A DNA stretch of 64,000 bases from Melieria omissa (Eukaryota > Arthropoda > Insecta > Diptera > Ulidiidae), in NCBI GenBank assembly GCA_963971225.1, contig OZ020267.1:47811993-47875992 (forward strand). The letters are read 5' to 3'. Under the pieces are notes generated by a model, which worked only from the letters and a program-made list of their open reading frames with translations, ran no database searches and had not been told where the DNA came from. A program made the translations under genes and the position numbers. Shown one piece after another: positions 1 to 10,281 of this stretch (positions are counted from its first letter, which is position 1; each line of letters opens with the position of its first letter).

Positions 1-268
1 ATCGTAAAAAAAGACACACATTTGCGCAAAGCGATTCCTGCAGGAGAAATGTTGGCAGTGACTGCGATTTCTTGCTACAGGTAAATATAGTACATACATA
101 ATACATGTTTTTGAAAGATTTCTAAATTTAATGCGTGTTTTCGTAGTTGGCGAAACGAAGTCAATGAAAAAATACCACTAATGCACAGAGGGAACCATGG
201 GAATACGTCCGCAGATGCAAAATACGTTCAAAATATTTTTCAAGAATATTTTTTGAGCTTAGAATAGG
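1..268 (+). pseudogene. PIF/Harbinger nuclease relic (HARBI1-like)
   Basis: Two pieces of a HARBI1-like DDE nuclease are visible. Bases 1-79 encode a segment with DTHLRKAIPAGE followed by LAVT, typical of the start of the nuclease; the next motif (LRFLATG) is only readable after a two-base shift. After a possible intron (donor at 80-81, acceptor ending at 146), bases 148-268 encode a C-terminal tail containing WRNEVNEKIPLMHRG and ending FLSLE-stop. The whole catalytic middle is missing, so this is an internally deleted copy continuing beyond the left edge. Family assignment rests on remembered motifs, not on a search. Confidence 0.6.
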
Positions 269-835
269 AAATTCCATGAAAATACGCGCGTATTTAGACT
301 CTTTGTTTATATGCGTTTTGTCCGGTAAATATATGCATTTAAATAAATAAAATAAATTACTTTTACTGTCGTGTTACAGGACCCAGCTTTTGATAAAAAA
401 TTGAAAGCAATGAATAACATCCAACGGCAATTTCCAACTGTAACTAATCAATATGTAAAGTCTGTTTTATTCATGTTATTTAACAATTATTTACATACAT
501 GTATGTAAACGTTAAAGTTTATTAAATAATATATTCAAAGGGACAAACAGGTTAATAGGGGAAAACAATGTAATGGGCCCGGACAACATTTACTGGTTTG
601 CGTAGGGTCCACTGGAGCTATCCCATTAACTTGACTCGAACATCGAAATCAGTTGAAACGTTTTTTCTTCGGCGCTGATGCCATTGCGTTATTAATTATT
701 TTTTGTTTGGTGGATATTTTGTTATTTGATATGTTGTTGTTCTTAAAAACGAATTAACATCTGCAGATAAACCACATTTTCAAAAACATTCATAAATTGT
801 GAAATAATCTACTATGCATTCATATAAACAAAAAA
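269..835. other. Non-coding stretch with one exon-like block
   Basis: AT-rich sequence. The only structured item is 380-454, which has a polypyrimidine/CAG acceptor in front, 25 open codons (beginning DPAFDKKLKAMNN) and a GTAAAG donor behind. It could be an exon of a gene or element running off the left edge. I do not recognise the peptide. Confidence 0.25.
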
Positions 836-1240
836 ACCTGCATGTGAGAGTTCTAAACTCTATTGAACATGTTCAATAGAGCTAGAGTTCTCGTAGAGCC
901 AATGAAAAAAGTGTCTACACTACGAAAAACTCTCGACTAAAAAATCTCGGCTAGAGACTGTGACGAGCTCTCGTAAAGAGCTATATTGAGTGTCTATACT
1001 TCTCTAGGCGAGATTTCTCTACAGTGTATACGTAGCTTTAGACATTTTTTCAGAGAAATTGTCCTCTCTGATTTAACTGCGGCGTCGAAGTTCAAAAACA
1101 ATGTTCATCTGATCCTCAAAATAGCATTCCCTTCCTTCCAACTTTTCCACAGAAAACACGCAACCGAATTGTTAAAAAACCAGAATACGACAAAACAACA
1201 AATACCTCTTTCACTTCAGGAATGTAATTGAATTGACACC
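836..1240. repeat. Repeat-rich block with a 24-bp palindrome and CTCG/AGAG motifs
   Basis: Bases 858-881 form a perfect 24-bp palindrome centred on AACATGTT. From about 885 to 1040 the motif CTCG/GAG recurs in both orientations (for example CTCGGCTAGAGAC and GACGAGCTCTCG), as in subterminal repeats of DNA transposons. No transposase is visible next to it. Confidence 0.35.
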
Positions 1241-1512
1241 GAAACACGAACACTAATATGAATACAATGGATAAATATTAATTTTGAATATTTTTCGACA
1301 CTATTTTCCAACAAAAATTAGAAATTACTAACCCAAAAGAAAATAAAAGCCAAGGCGAGTGAAAAATACTTGGACCATGTAGATTTCGCGCCAACTAACA
1401 TATGTCACGACTACATGGGATAGCACGAAAAAAGGGTTTCAAATCGAGTCAAATGGAAAAGTCAAGTTGAAGCCCTATGATCCGTAAAGAACTGAATAAG
1501 GAATAAACGAAC

Positions 1513-1577
1513 ATGGTCTAGCCAGACCATGGTTTTGGTTTTTGTGCTTAAAAATGATCCGTTGAGGATATCAGGAA
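1513..1577. repeat. Dispersed repeat, inverted relative to 54402-54480
   Basis: The block around GGTCTAGCCAGACCATGG followed by TTTTGGTTTTTGTG and GTTGAGGAT reappears in reverse complement at 54402-54480, about 53 kb away. The bases around 1640 (ATATAGTCTGACCAG) resemble a second, inverted end. Probably a copy of an old short DNA element. Confidence 0.5.
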
Positions 1578-1683
1578 ATATGAGCTCGATAGCTTAACTA
1601 CAACATTACTAAAGTGGATCCAAAGTTCGATATAGTCTGACCAGAACCGGATGCCTGCAGACGAGTTTCATTCCCCACACGTT

Positions 1684-2040
1684 ATATCGCACACGCACTA
1701 CAAATGTGACACAACTCAAAATCTTTTATTAAAATGAATTATGAATTTTCAAAACATTTCTTTCAACTTTTTAACTGTCATTTATAATTATTAAATTCAG
1801 AAAAAGTGGCATAACTTGAAATAATTCGATAACTTGAAAAAACTCAAAATTTTGGATTTTCTAGTGTAAAATAAAAAAAATTCTTGCAACTTATCATAAA
1901 ACATAACCTGTAAGGATTTTCTACTGAGCGGTCTATATGTTATTTAAAAAAATGTTTATTTAGTTCAAAAACAGTTTTTTGCGTTTTCTGAAAAGTCAAA
2001 AATTTTGAGTTGTGTCACTTTTGTAGTGCGTGTGCGATAT
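1684..2040. mobile_element. MITE with 39-bp terminal inverted repeats
   Basis: Bases 1684-1722 and 2002-2040 are inverted repeats that differ at one position; the ends read ATATCGCACACGCACTACAA. The 357-bp unit has no coding capacity. The terminal ATAT could be a target duplication or part of the repeat, so the superfamily is undetermined. Confidence 0.8.
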
Positions 2041-2290
2041 GTACGAGTAAGAAATTATAAGAAATTTGTTTTTATATAAAATTTACAAAATCCGATTTTT
2101 TTCTCGAAAAAACCCGTAATAAAGATATAATAATTTTGTTACCATATATTTCCTTTACAATGAAGTATAGAACATTTGAATTTTTTTGCTTTTATACATA
2201 TTTAAATTTAAATTGAGTTAAAAGCATCCGTTTACAATATTGAAATTGCGGTAATGAAGGTTAATGCTTAACACTTGGCATGCGGGCAAC

Positions 2291-2539
2291 ATATCTGTGG
2301 CCGTAAGGAATAACAAAGTCGATTTTATGAAGTTTTCAGGAGAGCACTTTTAATTTTTGAATTTGCTTTAGATTTAACTAGATAACTTTTAGATTTTTGG
2401 GCGTAAAACATTTATTTTATGAGCAAAAACCATAGAATTTTGTGTAGTAGTACATTTAAATACGACGAATGCAATGGTGGTAATAACTCAATTTTGTCCT
2501 TACTCGACTTTGGCTGTTATTCCTTACGGCCACAGATAT
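2291..2539. mobile_element. Short MITE with ~24-bp terminal inverted repeats
   Basis: The left end (ATATCTGTGGCCGTAAGGAA, continuing TAAC) is repeated inverted at the right end up to 2539. A further AAAGTCGA match follows after a four-base indel. No open frame and no obvious target duplication. Confidence 0.75.
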
Positions 2540-2597
2540 TTTTACGTTTTTAGCAGTCTGTCACTAGAGCGCGGGTCACGTTAAAATACGTTTTTGG

Positions 2598-2637
2598 TAG
2601 ATTTGTGGTGGATACCCGCTAACCACCACAAATCTAC
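2598..2637. repeat. Perfect hairpin just upstream of a Tc1-like element
   Basis: The arms GTAGATTTGTGGTG and CACCACAAATCTAC flank a short loop around ATACCCGCT. Weaker pairing continues outwards (AATACG against CGTATT). It ends 26 bp before the Tc1-like element and may be a separate small foldback insertion. Confidence 0.6.
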
Positions 2638-2663
2638 GAAATACGTACAATTACATGTGTATA

Positions 2664-3851
2664 CAGTCTGTCCAGTAGAAGCGTGACCGTCGTAACTTGG
2701 AAACTATTTGTCCGATTCGTCTCAAACAAACTGCATTTTATGCGTTTATAATATTTATTGTACGCAATATTTTTAATAACAGGTATAGTCACCGCCATTC
2801 GCTATTATGGCATCAAACCTGCGACCCATTCTTTGCGCTAAGTTCTGAGCAAGTTTCCGAGGCAATCGACTCCAAATCATATAGTTTTTCCTCTGAGTTT
2901 CTGCTTTACTATTGCCCACCCATTTTCTATCGGGTTGGCATCAGGCGATTGTGAGGGCCAATCTAACACTTCCACCTCATTTTGCTGTTTTCACTCAGCA
3001 CACATTCGGCTGCGATGTTTGTGGTCGTTGTCTTCTTGTATAATCCAAGAGAGTCCTCTTCTCCTGAACACCTCCGCAGCTGGTGGTAATAAAGCTTTTT
3101 CATAAATTTTGTTCATCAAAACCGCGTTTAAGTTGGTGGTAATAACGAAAAGTCACCCAAATCCTTTTTCTGAGAAGCAGCCCCAAACATGGACCTTTAC
3201 TGGGTCTTTAACAGTTCGTTGGAACAATCGGTTGATGGCGGCACACCAAGATCGATTTTTGCTACTATTTGCCCAAAATTAGGATTCATCCGTGAATATT
3301 ACATTACTCCAATTCCGATCTGAATTGGCCTAAGCTCTGGCAAGCCGTTTTCAAAGAGCTCCGGTATTTAACGTCGTTAGTTGTTAAACGTCCTCGAATC
3401 GTCTCTTTTGATATTTGAACACCAGTTTTCTCTAAAACTGCTTTAGCTTTACGCAACGATAAGCCCGTCGCAAACAAATCAATGATTTTTTTGTCCTGGT
3501 ATGGGGAGGTCTTTTTTTCAAGGCCCCGCCCAGCCAAATCATCGACATTTTTTGCTTCCATAAACCGATTCGTTCACCTCGTTACGAATGACGCGACTTC
3601 TTCATATATTTTGCAAACGTGACATTTACGGCCCTCTAGGGTGTAGACAAAAGAATACGACTTCAAGTCGCTTCTCTCATGCGGAACTCATTTTGTTAAA
3701 ACACCGTGCACTTTGTAATTGTTTCACGACACTGACAATTTTTGCAATGCGTATTACAAAAATGATGAGGCTACTTAGGTGCATTCAAGTTTTTTTGATA
3801 TCGGTACTCTAAGTGACAATTTGGTCGATCACGCTTCTACTGAACAGACTG
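2664..3851 (-). mobile_element. Tc1-like transposon with both terminal repeats
   Basis: The ends are inverted repeats of about 26 bp (CAGTCTGTCCAGTAGAAGCG on the left) with two mismatches, flanked by TA at 2662-2663 and 3852-3853, the usual Tc1/mariner target. The 1188-bp unit carries a damaged transposase on the minus strand (separate entry). Intact ends mean it could have been mobilised in trans. Confidence 0.9.
2960..3561 (-). pseudogene. Tc1-like transposase, frameshifted
   Basis: Minus-strand coding in several frames. The N-terminal part (3561-3304) has the helix-turn-helix region with LRKAKAVLEKTGVQISKETI. Further on come VIFTDESNF near 3305-3285, QEDNDHKH near 3040-3015 and SPDANPIEN near 2960, which together supply the D, D and E positions of a Tc1-type catalytic triad. 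The pieces lie in different frames, so no full-length enzyme can be made. Family members are about 340 residues; only part is readable. Confidence 0.8.
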
Positions 3852-3859
3852 TATATGCG

Positions 3860-5330
3860 TGTTGTTTGCGTTGCTTGGCAACGCTTTGCATTTTTTCCCA
3901 CAAGTTCTGATTGTCGAGTTACTCAGTCAGAGTTACTCAGATTCACGAAAAAAACGCCCGCTGCACACGTAATTCGGCGGCGAAGTATGCCCGCATGCCG
4001 AGTGTTAAGCCCTTTCTTTCGCAATTCTAGGATTTGAATAAAAAAGCACTGTAAGCACCTTACTGAACCTGCTGCCGTAGTTACTCCCATGAGAGTTATT
4101 TTTTTTAGTGGTTTTTAATGGATATCTGGCAAAATTTATGCTCTTGAAATAATTTAAATCGAAGGGATCACGATTTTTTTTTTTGGAGCAAGAGTCTACT
4201 TAGAAAAAATTTAAACACGCATTTAAAAAAATGTTTTTGCATGACATTGAAAGCGCTATATGGTGTAAAAGTTTTTGTACAATAATAACGGAGTTTTTCG
4301 ACAAAAGTATCGAGTTTTGTAAATTTTATAAAAACAAAAAAATATTTTTGGCTTATATCTAGCTTAATGTTATTTATTATTATTACTCGTTATTTATAAA
4401 TTTTTATACATCTAATGTATTCTTTTTGTAGCATTTAAGAGAGCAATCTTCTATGCTGTATCAATGTCAAAAAATAAATAATGAAGGCATGAAAAAGACC
4501 TTTCGTTTGATAGCCATATGTGTAAATCGATTGGAAATTGAGTTATTTTGATACAAGTTTTGAACTTTGACCCCGTGCCACGCCCTTTGTAGGCGTTTTC
4601 CAAGCAAAGTTTTCAATTGTTACATTTACAAAAACAAGCTCTATACAGCACAATTATCCTTTTTTCACAAGGGTACGCAATTCTGCACTTGATCCTACAT
4701 CTTTAAATATCTGAAGTTTAAGTCACACACATATATATGAATTTGTTTGCTCATGTGCATGCGCTGATTATACATATAAGTAAACGATATCAGAATATTT
4801 ATATGAATGTTTGTAGGTATACGAACGTACTTAAAATACACTCTCAATCAAAAGGGCGTGATTAACGCATTTCACTGATATAAGTATACTTATATATAAA
4901 ATACACATGTAATTATAAAGTTTCTAAATAACCACATTGTAGATGCCGGGGCAAACAAAGCAATAACAAAACAATTGTTTTAAACGAATGAACTATCATA
5001 ACCAACCTTACTTTAACCAAGTGTTCAAATAAAGTGGTGTGGTAGTTCCGAAACCACAATAAAAATCCAATCGTAAATATTATTTGTTAACATTTAATTA
5101 AACATTTTAATCAAACACACATCCATTACACATAAACTATTATTTTATCTAAAATTTCACTAAACACGACCAATAACACAGACTCTATCAGGATATTCGT
5201 AGCTGGACTTGTCAACATTAATCCGTGTAGTTGCCAGGCTTTTTAAATTATGCCTACTGTCAAAACCAATGATTGTAATCCAGGGATGACTGACAAGGGT
5301 TACACATGATTGATGAAGTATTTATAAAAC
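3860..5330. other. Intergenic AT-rich DNA
   Basis: No gene seen. It contains one copy of a dispersed repeat (separate entry at 4440-4640) and low-complexity A/T tracts. Confidence 0.5.
4440..4640 (+). repeat. Dispersed repeat family R1 (copy 1)
   Basis: Recognised by AAGGCATGAAAAAGACC, TTCGTTTGATAGCCATA, a TTGAACTTTGACCCCG box and CCACGCCCTTTGTAGGCGTT. The same ordered blocks occur at 6600-6990, 12100-12370 (partial), 43300-43430 and inverted at 58030-58330. No coding; probably a non-autonomous element whose ends I could not define. Confidence 0.7.
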
Positions 5331-5364
5331 TTGTATGGACAATGTTATACTGCTGGCAAAGAAT

Positions 5365-5860
5365 ATACAATACACCCATACCTCGCTATACGGCCGCTCT
5401 TCATACGGCATTTCGCTACAACGGCAAAAAAAAACTTTTTTGAACGTGGGACAATTTTTTTAAGCCAGGCCAATCTTTACCAGCGAAAAATTATGACAAC
5501 AGTGATATACAGGTTACCATTTCTTCATCTTCAGATTAAAGCCATTTAAAAAAAATTATGTAAAATATGTGTATGTACATATTCACATAAACATATTTTA
5601 TGTAACATGAAGTTGTTTCATTTTTGTTTATAGATTATTGTTGGTTTTTGCAGTCTGTTATTATTTATGTACTTATGTATGTACTAAATGAAATAAAAAG
5701 GATAAAATTCGTTTTGAATGATAAACCATTTTACATATTTGGCAAATTCGGAAGCGATCCCATTGAATTTGTATGAATTTATATTAGAATAATTGTTTCC
5801 TTATACGGCTTTTCGCTTTACGACCAAGTTTCGTGGAACGTATTTAGGCCGCTACGTTTG
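5365..5860. repeat. Possible pogo/Tigger-like remnant
   Basis: Bases near 5375-5425 contain ATACCTCGCTATACGGC and TTTCGCTACAACGGC, and bases near 5800-5850 contain TTATACGGCTTTTCGCTTTA. Such CTCGCTATACGGC-type ends are typical of pogo/Tigger elements in general, but I could not pair two inverted ends here. Confidence 0.3.
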
Positions 5861-5864
5861 CTTA

Positions 5865-6083
5865 TTTTGAATTTTCTGATCATCATGAATTTAATATCAT
5901 GCAAAGAATTTATTTACGAATGACAATCAAAACAGAGAAACTGTATTATCTAGATAAAAATATTTACAGTATTGCCACTAGCACTGAAAAACTGCTTTGT
6001 CGTTTAAACTTAGTTTAAATGTAAACCAAGTTCAAGCAAACTACGTTTGAACTGGGTTAAAGCTCGCACTGAAAAATTGGCCC
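5865..6083 (+). mobile_element. Harbinger-type element, right-end fragment
   Basis: This block matches the right end of the element at 57255-57902 in the same orientation, including TTATTTACGAATGACAA, ATCTAGATAAAAATATT and the GTTTAAACT-rich subterminal part. It ends CTCGCACTGAAAAATTGGCCC at 6083. It abuts an inverted left end (6084-6591), so two partial copies lie head to head. Confidence 0.65.
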
Positions 6084-6591
6084 TCATCAACAAAATTAAA
6101 AGTAAGCAAATGTAGCGCAAATTTTCCGTCTTGGGGAAAAGGAAAGGCTTCTTGTACTTAGGGGGGAAAATAAACAAGTGTAGGATGAGGATCGATAAGC
6201 TGTAAAATATTATAAACAGAAGCTTTGCTCATGCGCAAGCGTTCGTAAAAGTCTTTATCGCCCAAATAAATGGAAGTGGTCCGGCAGCATTTTCAAAATT
6301 TCTAATCTTCTCATCACCGTAATGGCACATCAAACATTTGTGCATCGTCAGAAGAACCACTCATTGTTATTTTTGGTCGAATTATATTTATTTTATACCG
6401 AATTATATTAATTTTTGCGCTTTTCAAATTTCCATAATAAATGAACTGTCAGACGCTGTTGACAATTTAAACTTAGTTTAACCGGGCAGGGTTGGGCGTT
6501 TAAACTGAGTTTAAACTCCAGTCAAATATGACTAAGTTTAAACTAAGTTTAAACTAGAAACTAAGTTAAACTCGCACTGAAAAATTAGCCC
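6084..6591 (-). mobile_element. Harbinger-type element, left end plus start of nuclease gene
   Basis: Read on the minus strand, the copy starts at 6591 with GGGCTAATTTTTCAGTGCGAG, preceded by the trinucleotide TAA. GTTTAAAC-rich repeats follow. An ATG at 6364 opens MSGSSDDAQMFDVPLR, then after a frame change comes YLGDKDFYERLRMSKASVY, which resembles the N-terminal region of Harbinger nucleases. Everything after that is missing. Confidence 0.65.
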
Positions 6592-6599
6592 TTATAATA

Positions 6600-6990
6600 C
6601 CTCAGTAATGGATTTTTTCGAGAAAAAAATCCGTTAAAAAAAATTTTTATTAAAAATATTTTTTTCGCATAAAACTTTTTATTAGTACATCTTACGTATC
6701 TAATGTTGCACATCAAAAGAAAGGTATGAAAAATACCTTTCGTTTCATACCCATATCGTGTAAAACAGTTGGAGATTAATTGAGTTTTGTTGAGAAAAAC
6801 TTTGAACTTTGACGTCGAGCCCCGCCTTTTATGGGCATTTCCCAGGTAAAATTTTTAGTTTGTTAGATGTAGGAGCCACCCTCTATATAAAAGCTTACTC
6901 ATTTATTTTTTTCACGAGGGTTCGTGTGGGGGGTGGGTTCGAGTGGGGTTTTGCGATATTTTTTTGGAAAACGCAGTTTGAATTTTTTTT
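6600..6990 (+). repeat. Dispersed repeat family R1 (copy 2)
   Basis: Same ordered blocks as 4440-4640: AAAGGTATGAAAAATACC, TTTCATACCCATATCGTG, TTTGAACTTTGACGTCGAG, CCGCCTTTTATGGGC, followed by AAAGCTTACTCATTTATTT and a run ending in poly(T). The copy at 58030-58330 is its reverse complement. Confidence 0.75.
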
Positions 6991-7094
6991 TTATTAGTGT
7001 CTTAAGCAAATTTGTTGGCCGTTAAAGTATCTACAAATTTGCCGAAGATAGTAAAGAGATATTCGGAACGATTTAGGACCTATTAGCATTTAAA

Positions 7095-8112
7095 CGTTCG
7101 AAGACTTAAGAGTCTAAAAAGACACCTTTCTTCCTCTCCTCCCAGTATTTTTCTGTCACGGCTTGGGTGGCAGCCGACTGCAGGGTCTTTTTGGAGGCAG
7201 CATTCTTCGCTGCAGTGGCTGCGCGACACTCTTCATCGTACCATTGGTTTTTCGGTGGTGGGCTTCGAAAACAAAGGACATTTTCTGCGGCGGCGCGCAT
7301 AGAGTGGGCCCATAATACGCCGATGTCATTAGGTGGAGAAGGGGAGCGACCGAGCTGGTTGGAGAGTTGAGCGGAGTAGGCTTCGGCTACCCCTTGTAAT
7401 CGCAGTTCACCAGCTTTTTTCGCAAACGAGGTTGCGCGGTCTTCGCTGCGCAAAGACGCATGCGTACCTTGGCTGCAACAAAGTAGTGGTCCGAGTCGAT
7501 GTTGGGTCCTCGGAGAACTTTAGAAGCATGCCTTCCATCAATCACAATGTAATAAATCTGGTTGCCTGTGGATTGATCGGAGGATAACCAGGTCACCTTG
7601 TGGATATCGAGGTGCTGGAATCTGGTGCTACTAACTACCATGTTTCATACCGCGGCGAAATCGATCAACCTCAGACCGTTGTTCGTAGTGATCGTATGGA
7701 GGCTGAACTGCCCGACTGTGGGACCAAATATACCTTCTCGCCCGACCTTTGCATTGAAGTTCCCGAGGACCATTTTGACGTCATAGGCCGGGCGCAAATT
7801 AGGCTGATGCTAAATTATTTAGCCTTGATGCGGATCGACGCCAGCCGGAGTGAACCGAGAGACGTGGTGGCGAAGTCTCTTGCTGACCACAAGTCCGCAG
7901 CCAAGTTCACGCTTCTCCGCATGGCAGCTGTAGTAGATGTCGCAGTTTGTTCGCTTGGAGCAACCTTGTCCTGTCCATCGCATTTCCTGGATGGCGGTGA
8001 TGTCAGCCTTACATTTTGTGAGGGCTTCCGCCAGTTGGATAGAGGCACCTTTCCTATAGAGGGTCCGGACATTCCAGGTGCATATCGTAAAATCGTGGTC
8101 CTTAAATCGCAA
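7095..8112 (-). pseudogene. RTE-clade LINE fragment, endonuclease region
   Basis: Minus-strand coding in at least three frames. 8112-7819 encodes the start of an APE-type endonuclease (TWNVRTLYRKGAS, then ITAIQEMRWTGQG). About 7780-7640 reads LGNFNAKVGREGIFG. 7641-7387 gives STRFQHLDIHKVTW and IDSDHYFVAAKVR, and 7453-7106 the linker with NQWYDEECRAATAAKNAA. This order matches RTE-type elements often misannotated as craniofacial development protein 2-like. The reverse transcriptase is absent, and frameshifts make it dead. Confidence 0.85.
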
Positions 8113-8159
8113 GTTATGCTTGAACGGAACTTTTTTTTAGATAGATGGAACTAAGTAGT

Positions 8160-8689
8160 CAATAGACGATTTTTTTCTTATTCACAGCCAATAGTTCCCA
8201 GTGTTCTGTATTACACAGCTACCTTTTCGACTTTAAACCTCTACTGCCCCATAGGGCCTTACGGCACGGTCCACCAAAATCTAGAAAAGTCCACATAAAT
8301 TTTAATTTTTTAAATAAAATTTTATGGGCATGTTATAGATAAATTAAGCTGTCATTTCTTTAATGTAGCATGGCTGAAAGCATCACATATTTTCCATTAT
8401 TATCAGATGAAATTAGGACTTCGTGGAAATTAGTAAAAATAATTATTTCGTGAAAAGTAAAGAAAATAAAAAATGATTAAAATTACTTTTCGTTAAAAAA
8501 TTAAAACAAGAAAATTATGAGTGGGTAGGTGAAAAAAGGATTTACAGTTACTTTTTCGGCTTGGGAAAGCAAACTACCTTTAGGCTGCATCAGGCACCAA
8601 AGCGAAAAGATGTAATACATTTGGCCACTAACGTATACTTGTATGTGGTTTTCTTTTTATCAATATCAATCGGCATTTAAAAAAAAATT
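8160..8689. other. Non-coding AT-rich DNA
   Basis: No gene or structured repeat seen apart from A/T tracts. Confidence 0.4.
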
Positions 8690-9060
8690 GTCAGTTTTAT
8701 GGGACAAAGAAGTACAGGAAGTTTTAGAAAACTTGGATTCCGATGTTTTCGAAGAAACTGATGAAGAAACTGGTGAAAACCTGGTGAAGAAACCGTTACT
8801 GGAGTGTTAGCTATGTTAGATTCAAAGTTCAAAATACGAAATTTAGTGTAAAGGAGACAGTTTTCCTCTTTCATTTGATACCCATATCTTCATCATTGCA
8901 CAACGGCAAATATTTAAAAAAATATTTTAAATATGTATATCCTTAAAATTTTAAAGCCCTTTAAAAAGGACTTTGGGTCAGAAAATGAAAAATGACTTCG
9001 CCAGGATATTGTAAATGACCTCTAGATTCACGCCTATATCAACAGTTGGATGGAATGAAT
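8690..9060 (+). repeat. Dispersed repeat family R2 (copy 1)
   Basis: Shares ordered blocks with 34760-35045: AAATTTAGTGTAAAGG, TTTTCCTCTTTCATTTGATA, CCCATAT, a TTGCACAAC block, GACCTCTAGATTC and CGCCTATAT. Ends near a GAATGAATGAATG microsatellite at 9054. No coding. Confidence 0.7.
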
Positions 9061-10060
9061 GAATGAATGTTTTTTTGTCGCACGGTGTAATAAATGTAAA
9101 CTTGGTGTTCACTCACTGCTTCATAACTTTGTCATTTTTCTTTAGATTTTATTGATGTTAGGCTTAGTATTTGCTCAAATAATATAGAATTCATCATAAA
9201 TTTTAAAACCAGAGCAGATAATTTAATTTATCCATACAAAAATCATTCTAAAATTTATGATTTTGGAAATGGTCGAAAACTTTACCTTTTTTACAACTTT
9301 CACCGTCAGTTACTTCCCCAAATCTCATTTGATTTGGACAAGGCTAAGGAAAGGCTAAGGTATTATCTTCTGACCGCTGGACAACTTGTGTTAGGCGGAT
9401 GATTCGTTTACGAGATATGTACTCATAACTGCAACAATAGGGAAAAAACTGATTTTTCGAATACTTTTCGAATATGCTAAGAAAATTTTTTGATTTTCAG
9501 TATCGTGATTCTTATATGATTCTAAAACTACCTGATGAACAATTTTTCGATGTAAAAAAAATTGGAGCAGTCGAGGGTTAAAGCATAATTGTCAAGAGTG
9601 AAAGGAATCCAGAAATAATAATAGATATATCTTAAAACACTATTTGTATGCGTCCAATGTAAAATCTCAATGTGTTTGGCTCATGTTGCTGAATTTTATC
9701 GTTGTCGTAATATTTGTACCACTGCTTTAGACATGCAGTTGAAGCAAATCCATAAACAATTTATTTTACGTTTTAAATTTTTTTCCTTACTGTCGTATTT
9801 TTTTTGTTTCAAAGTACACAAGCACTCATACTCACTAAGATATACATAATCTCATTAACAAAAACATACAAAAATTATTTTAACTAGCACTATCCTCAAG
9901 TATCCTTTTTGAGGATATGAGGTTTCTAGTGGGTGCCCACGCAAGGGTTAAAGCAGGGACATAGGCCGATGTCGATGCCGATGGCATTTTTTGTGGTCGT
10001 TGCTAGGTGATGCCGAATAATCGGTCGGACTCTAAACTTCGGTGAGATAGTGAAAGGAAA
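9061..10060. other. Intergenic DNA upstream of ND-AGGG
   Basis: No gene seen. It begins with TTTTTTTGTCGCACGGTGT, a motif found again near 45680. TATCCTCAA near 9893 and TTGAGGATA near 9909 form a small hairpin. Confidence 0.4.
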
Positions 10061-10074
10061 ATTGTTGTTATCAA

Positions 10075-10081
10075 ATATCGA
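10075..10081 (+). promoter_or_regulatory. Possible DRE-like TATCGAT box
   Basis: TATCGAT lies 94 bp upstream of the ND-AGGG start codon. The DRE element (TATCGATA) is a common core-promoter motif of fly housekeeping genes; the last base differs here. Position fits, but a 7-mer can occur by chance. Confidence 0.35.
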
Positions 10082-10174
10082 TGTTTAGGAAATCTATCGG
10101 GCAAATGAAAATATCAAAATTGTGCTTCGTTTGGCATTTTGCCTGTACTGCTAATGTAACGAATCTGAACTAAA

Positions 10175-10281
10175 ATGAGTGTCCGGGCAACTTTGGTGTC
10201 ACGTCCCTTTCTTAGGTTGTTGTCAGGAACCAGGCTACCAAGAGTAACTAATGTTTCAATTCGTGTCAGGCAAAGCCATGT
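10175..10281 (+). CDS. ND-AGGG: ND-AGGG coding exon 1
   Basis: ATG followed by 35 codons plus two bases. The donor is GTATGT at 10282. A GC donor 12 bases earlier would also keep frame, but the canonical GT site gives SHVVSYR, which fits the family better. Confidence 0.88.

Noticed and set aside
5331..5549. 72-codon frame at 5331
   Set aside because: Lies in a probable pogo-like repeat and has no protein features.
8677..8874. 65-codon minus-strand frame, and a similar one at 34781-34969
   Set aside because: Both fall in the same dispersed repeat (R2); similarity reflects the repeat, not a gene family.
10268..10271. GC-AG intron in ND-AGGG (AG|GCAAAG donor)
   Set aside because: It keeps frame, but a canonical GTATGT donor at 10282 is in the same phase and yields a peptide (SHVVSYR) that fits the family better.
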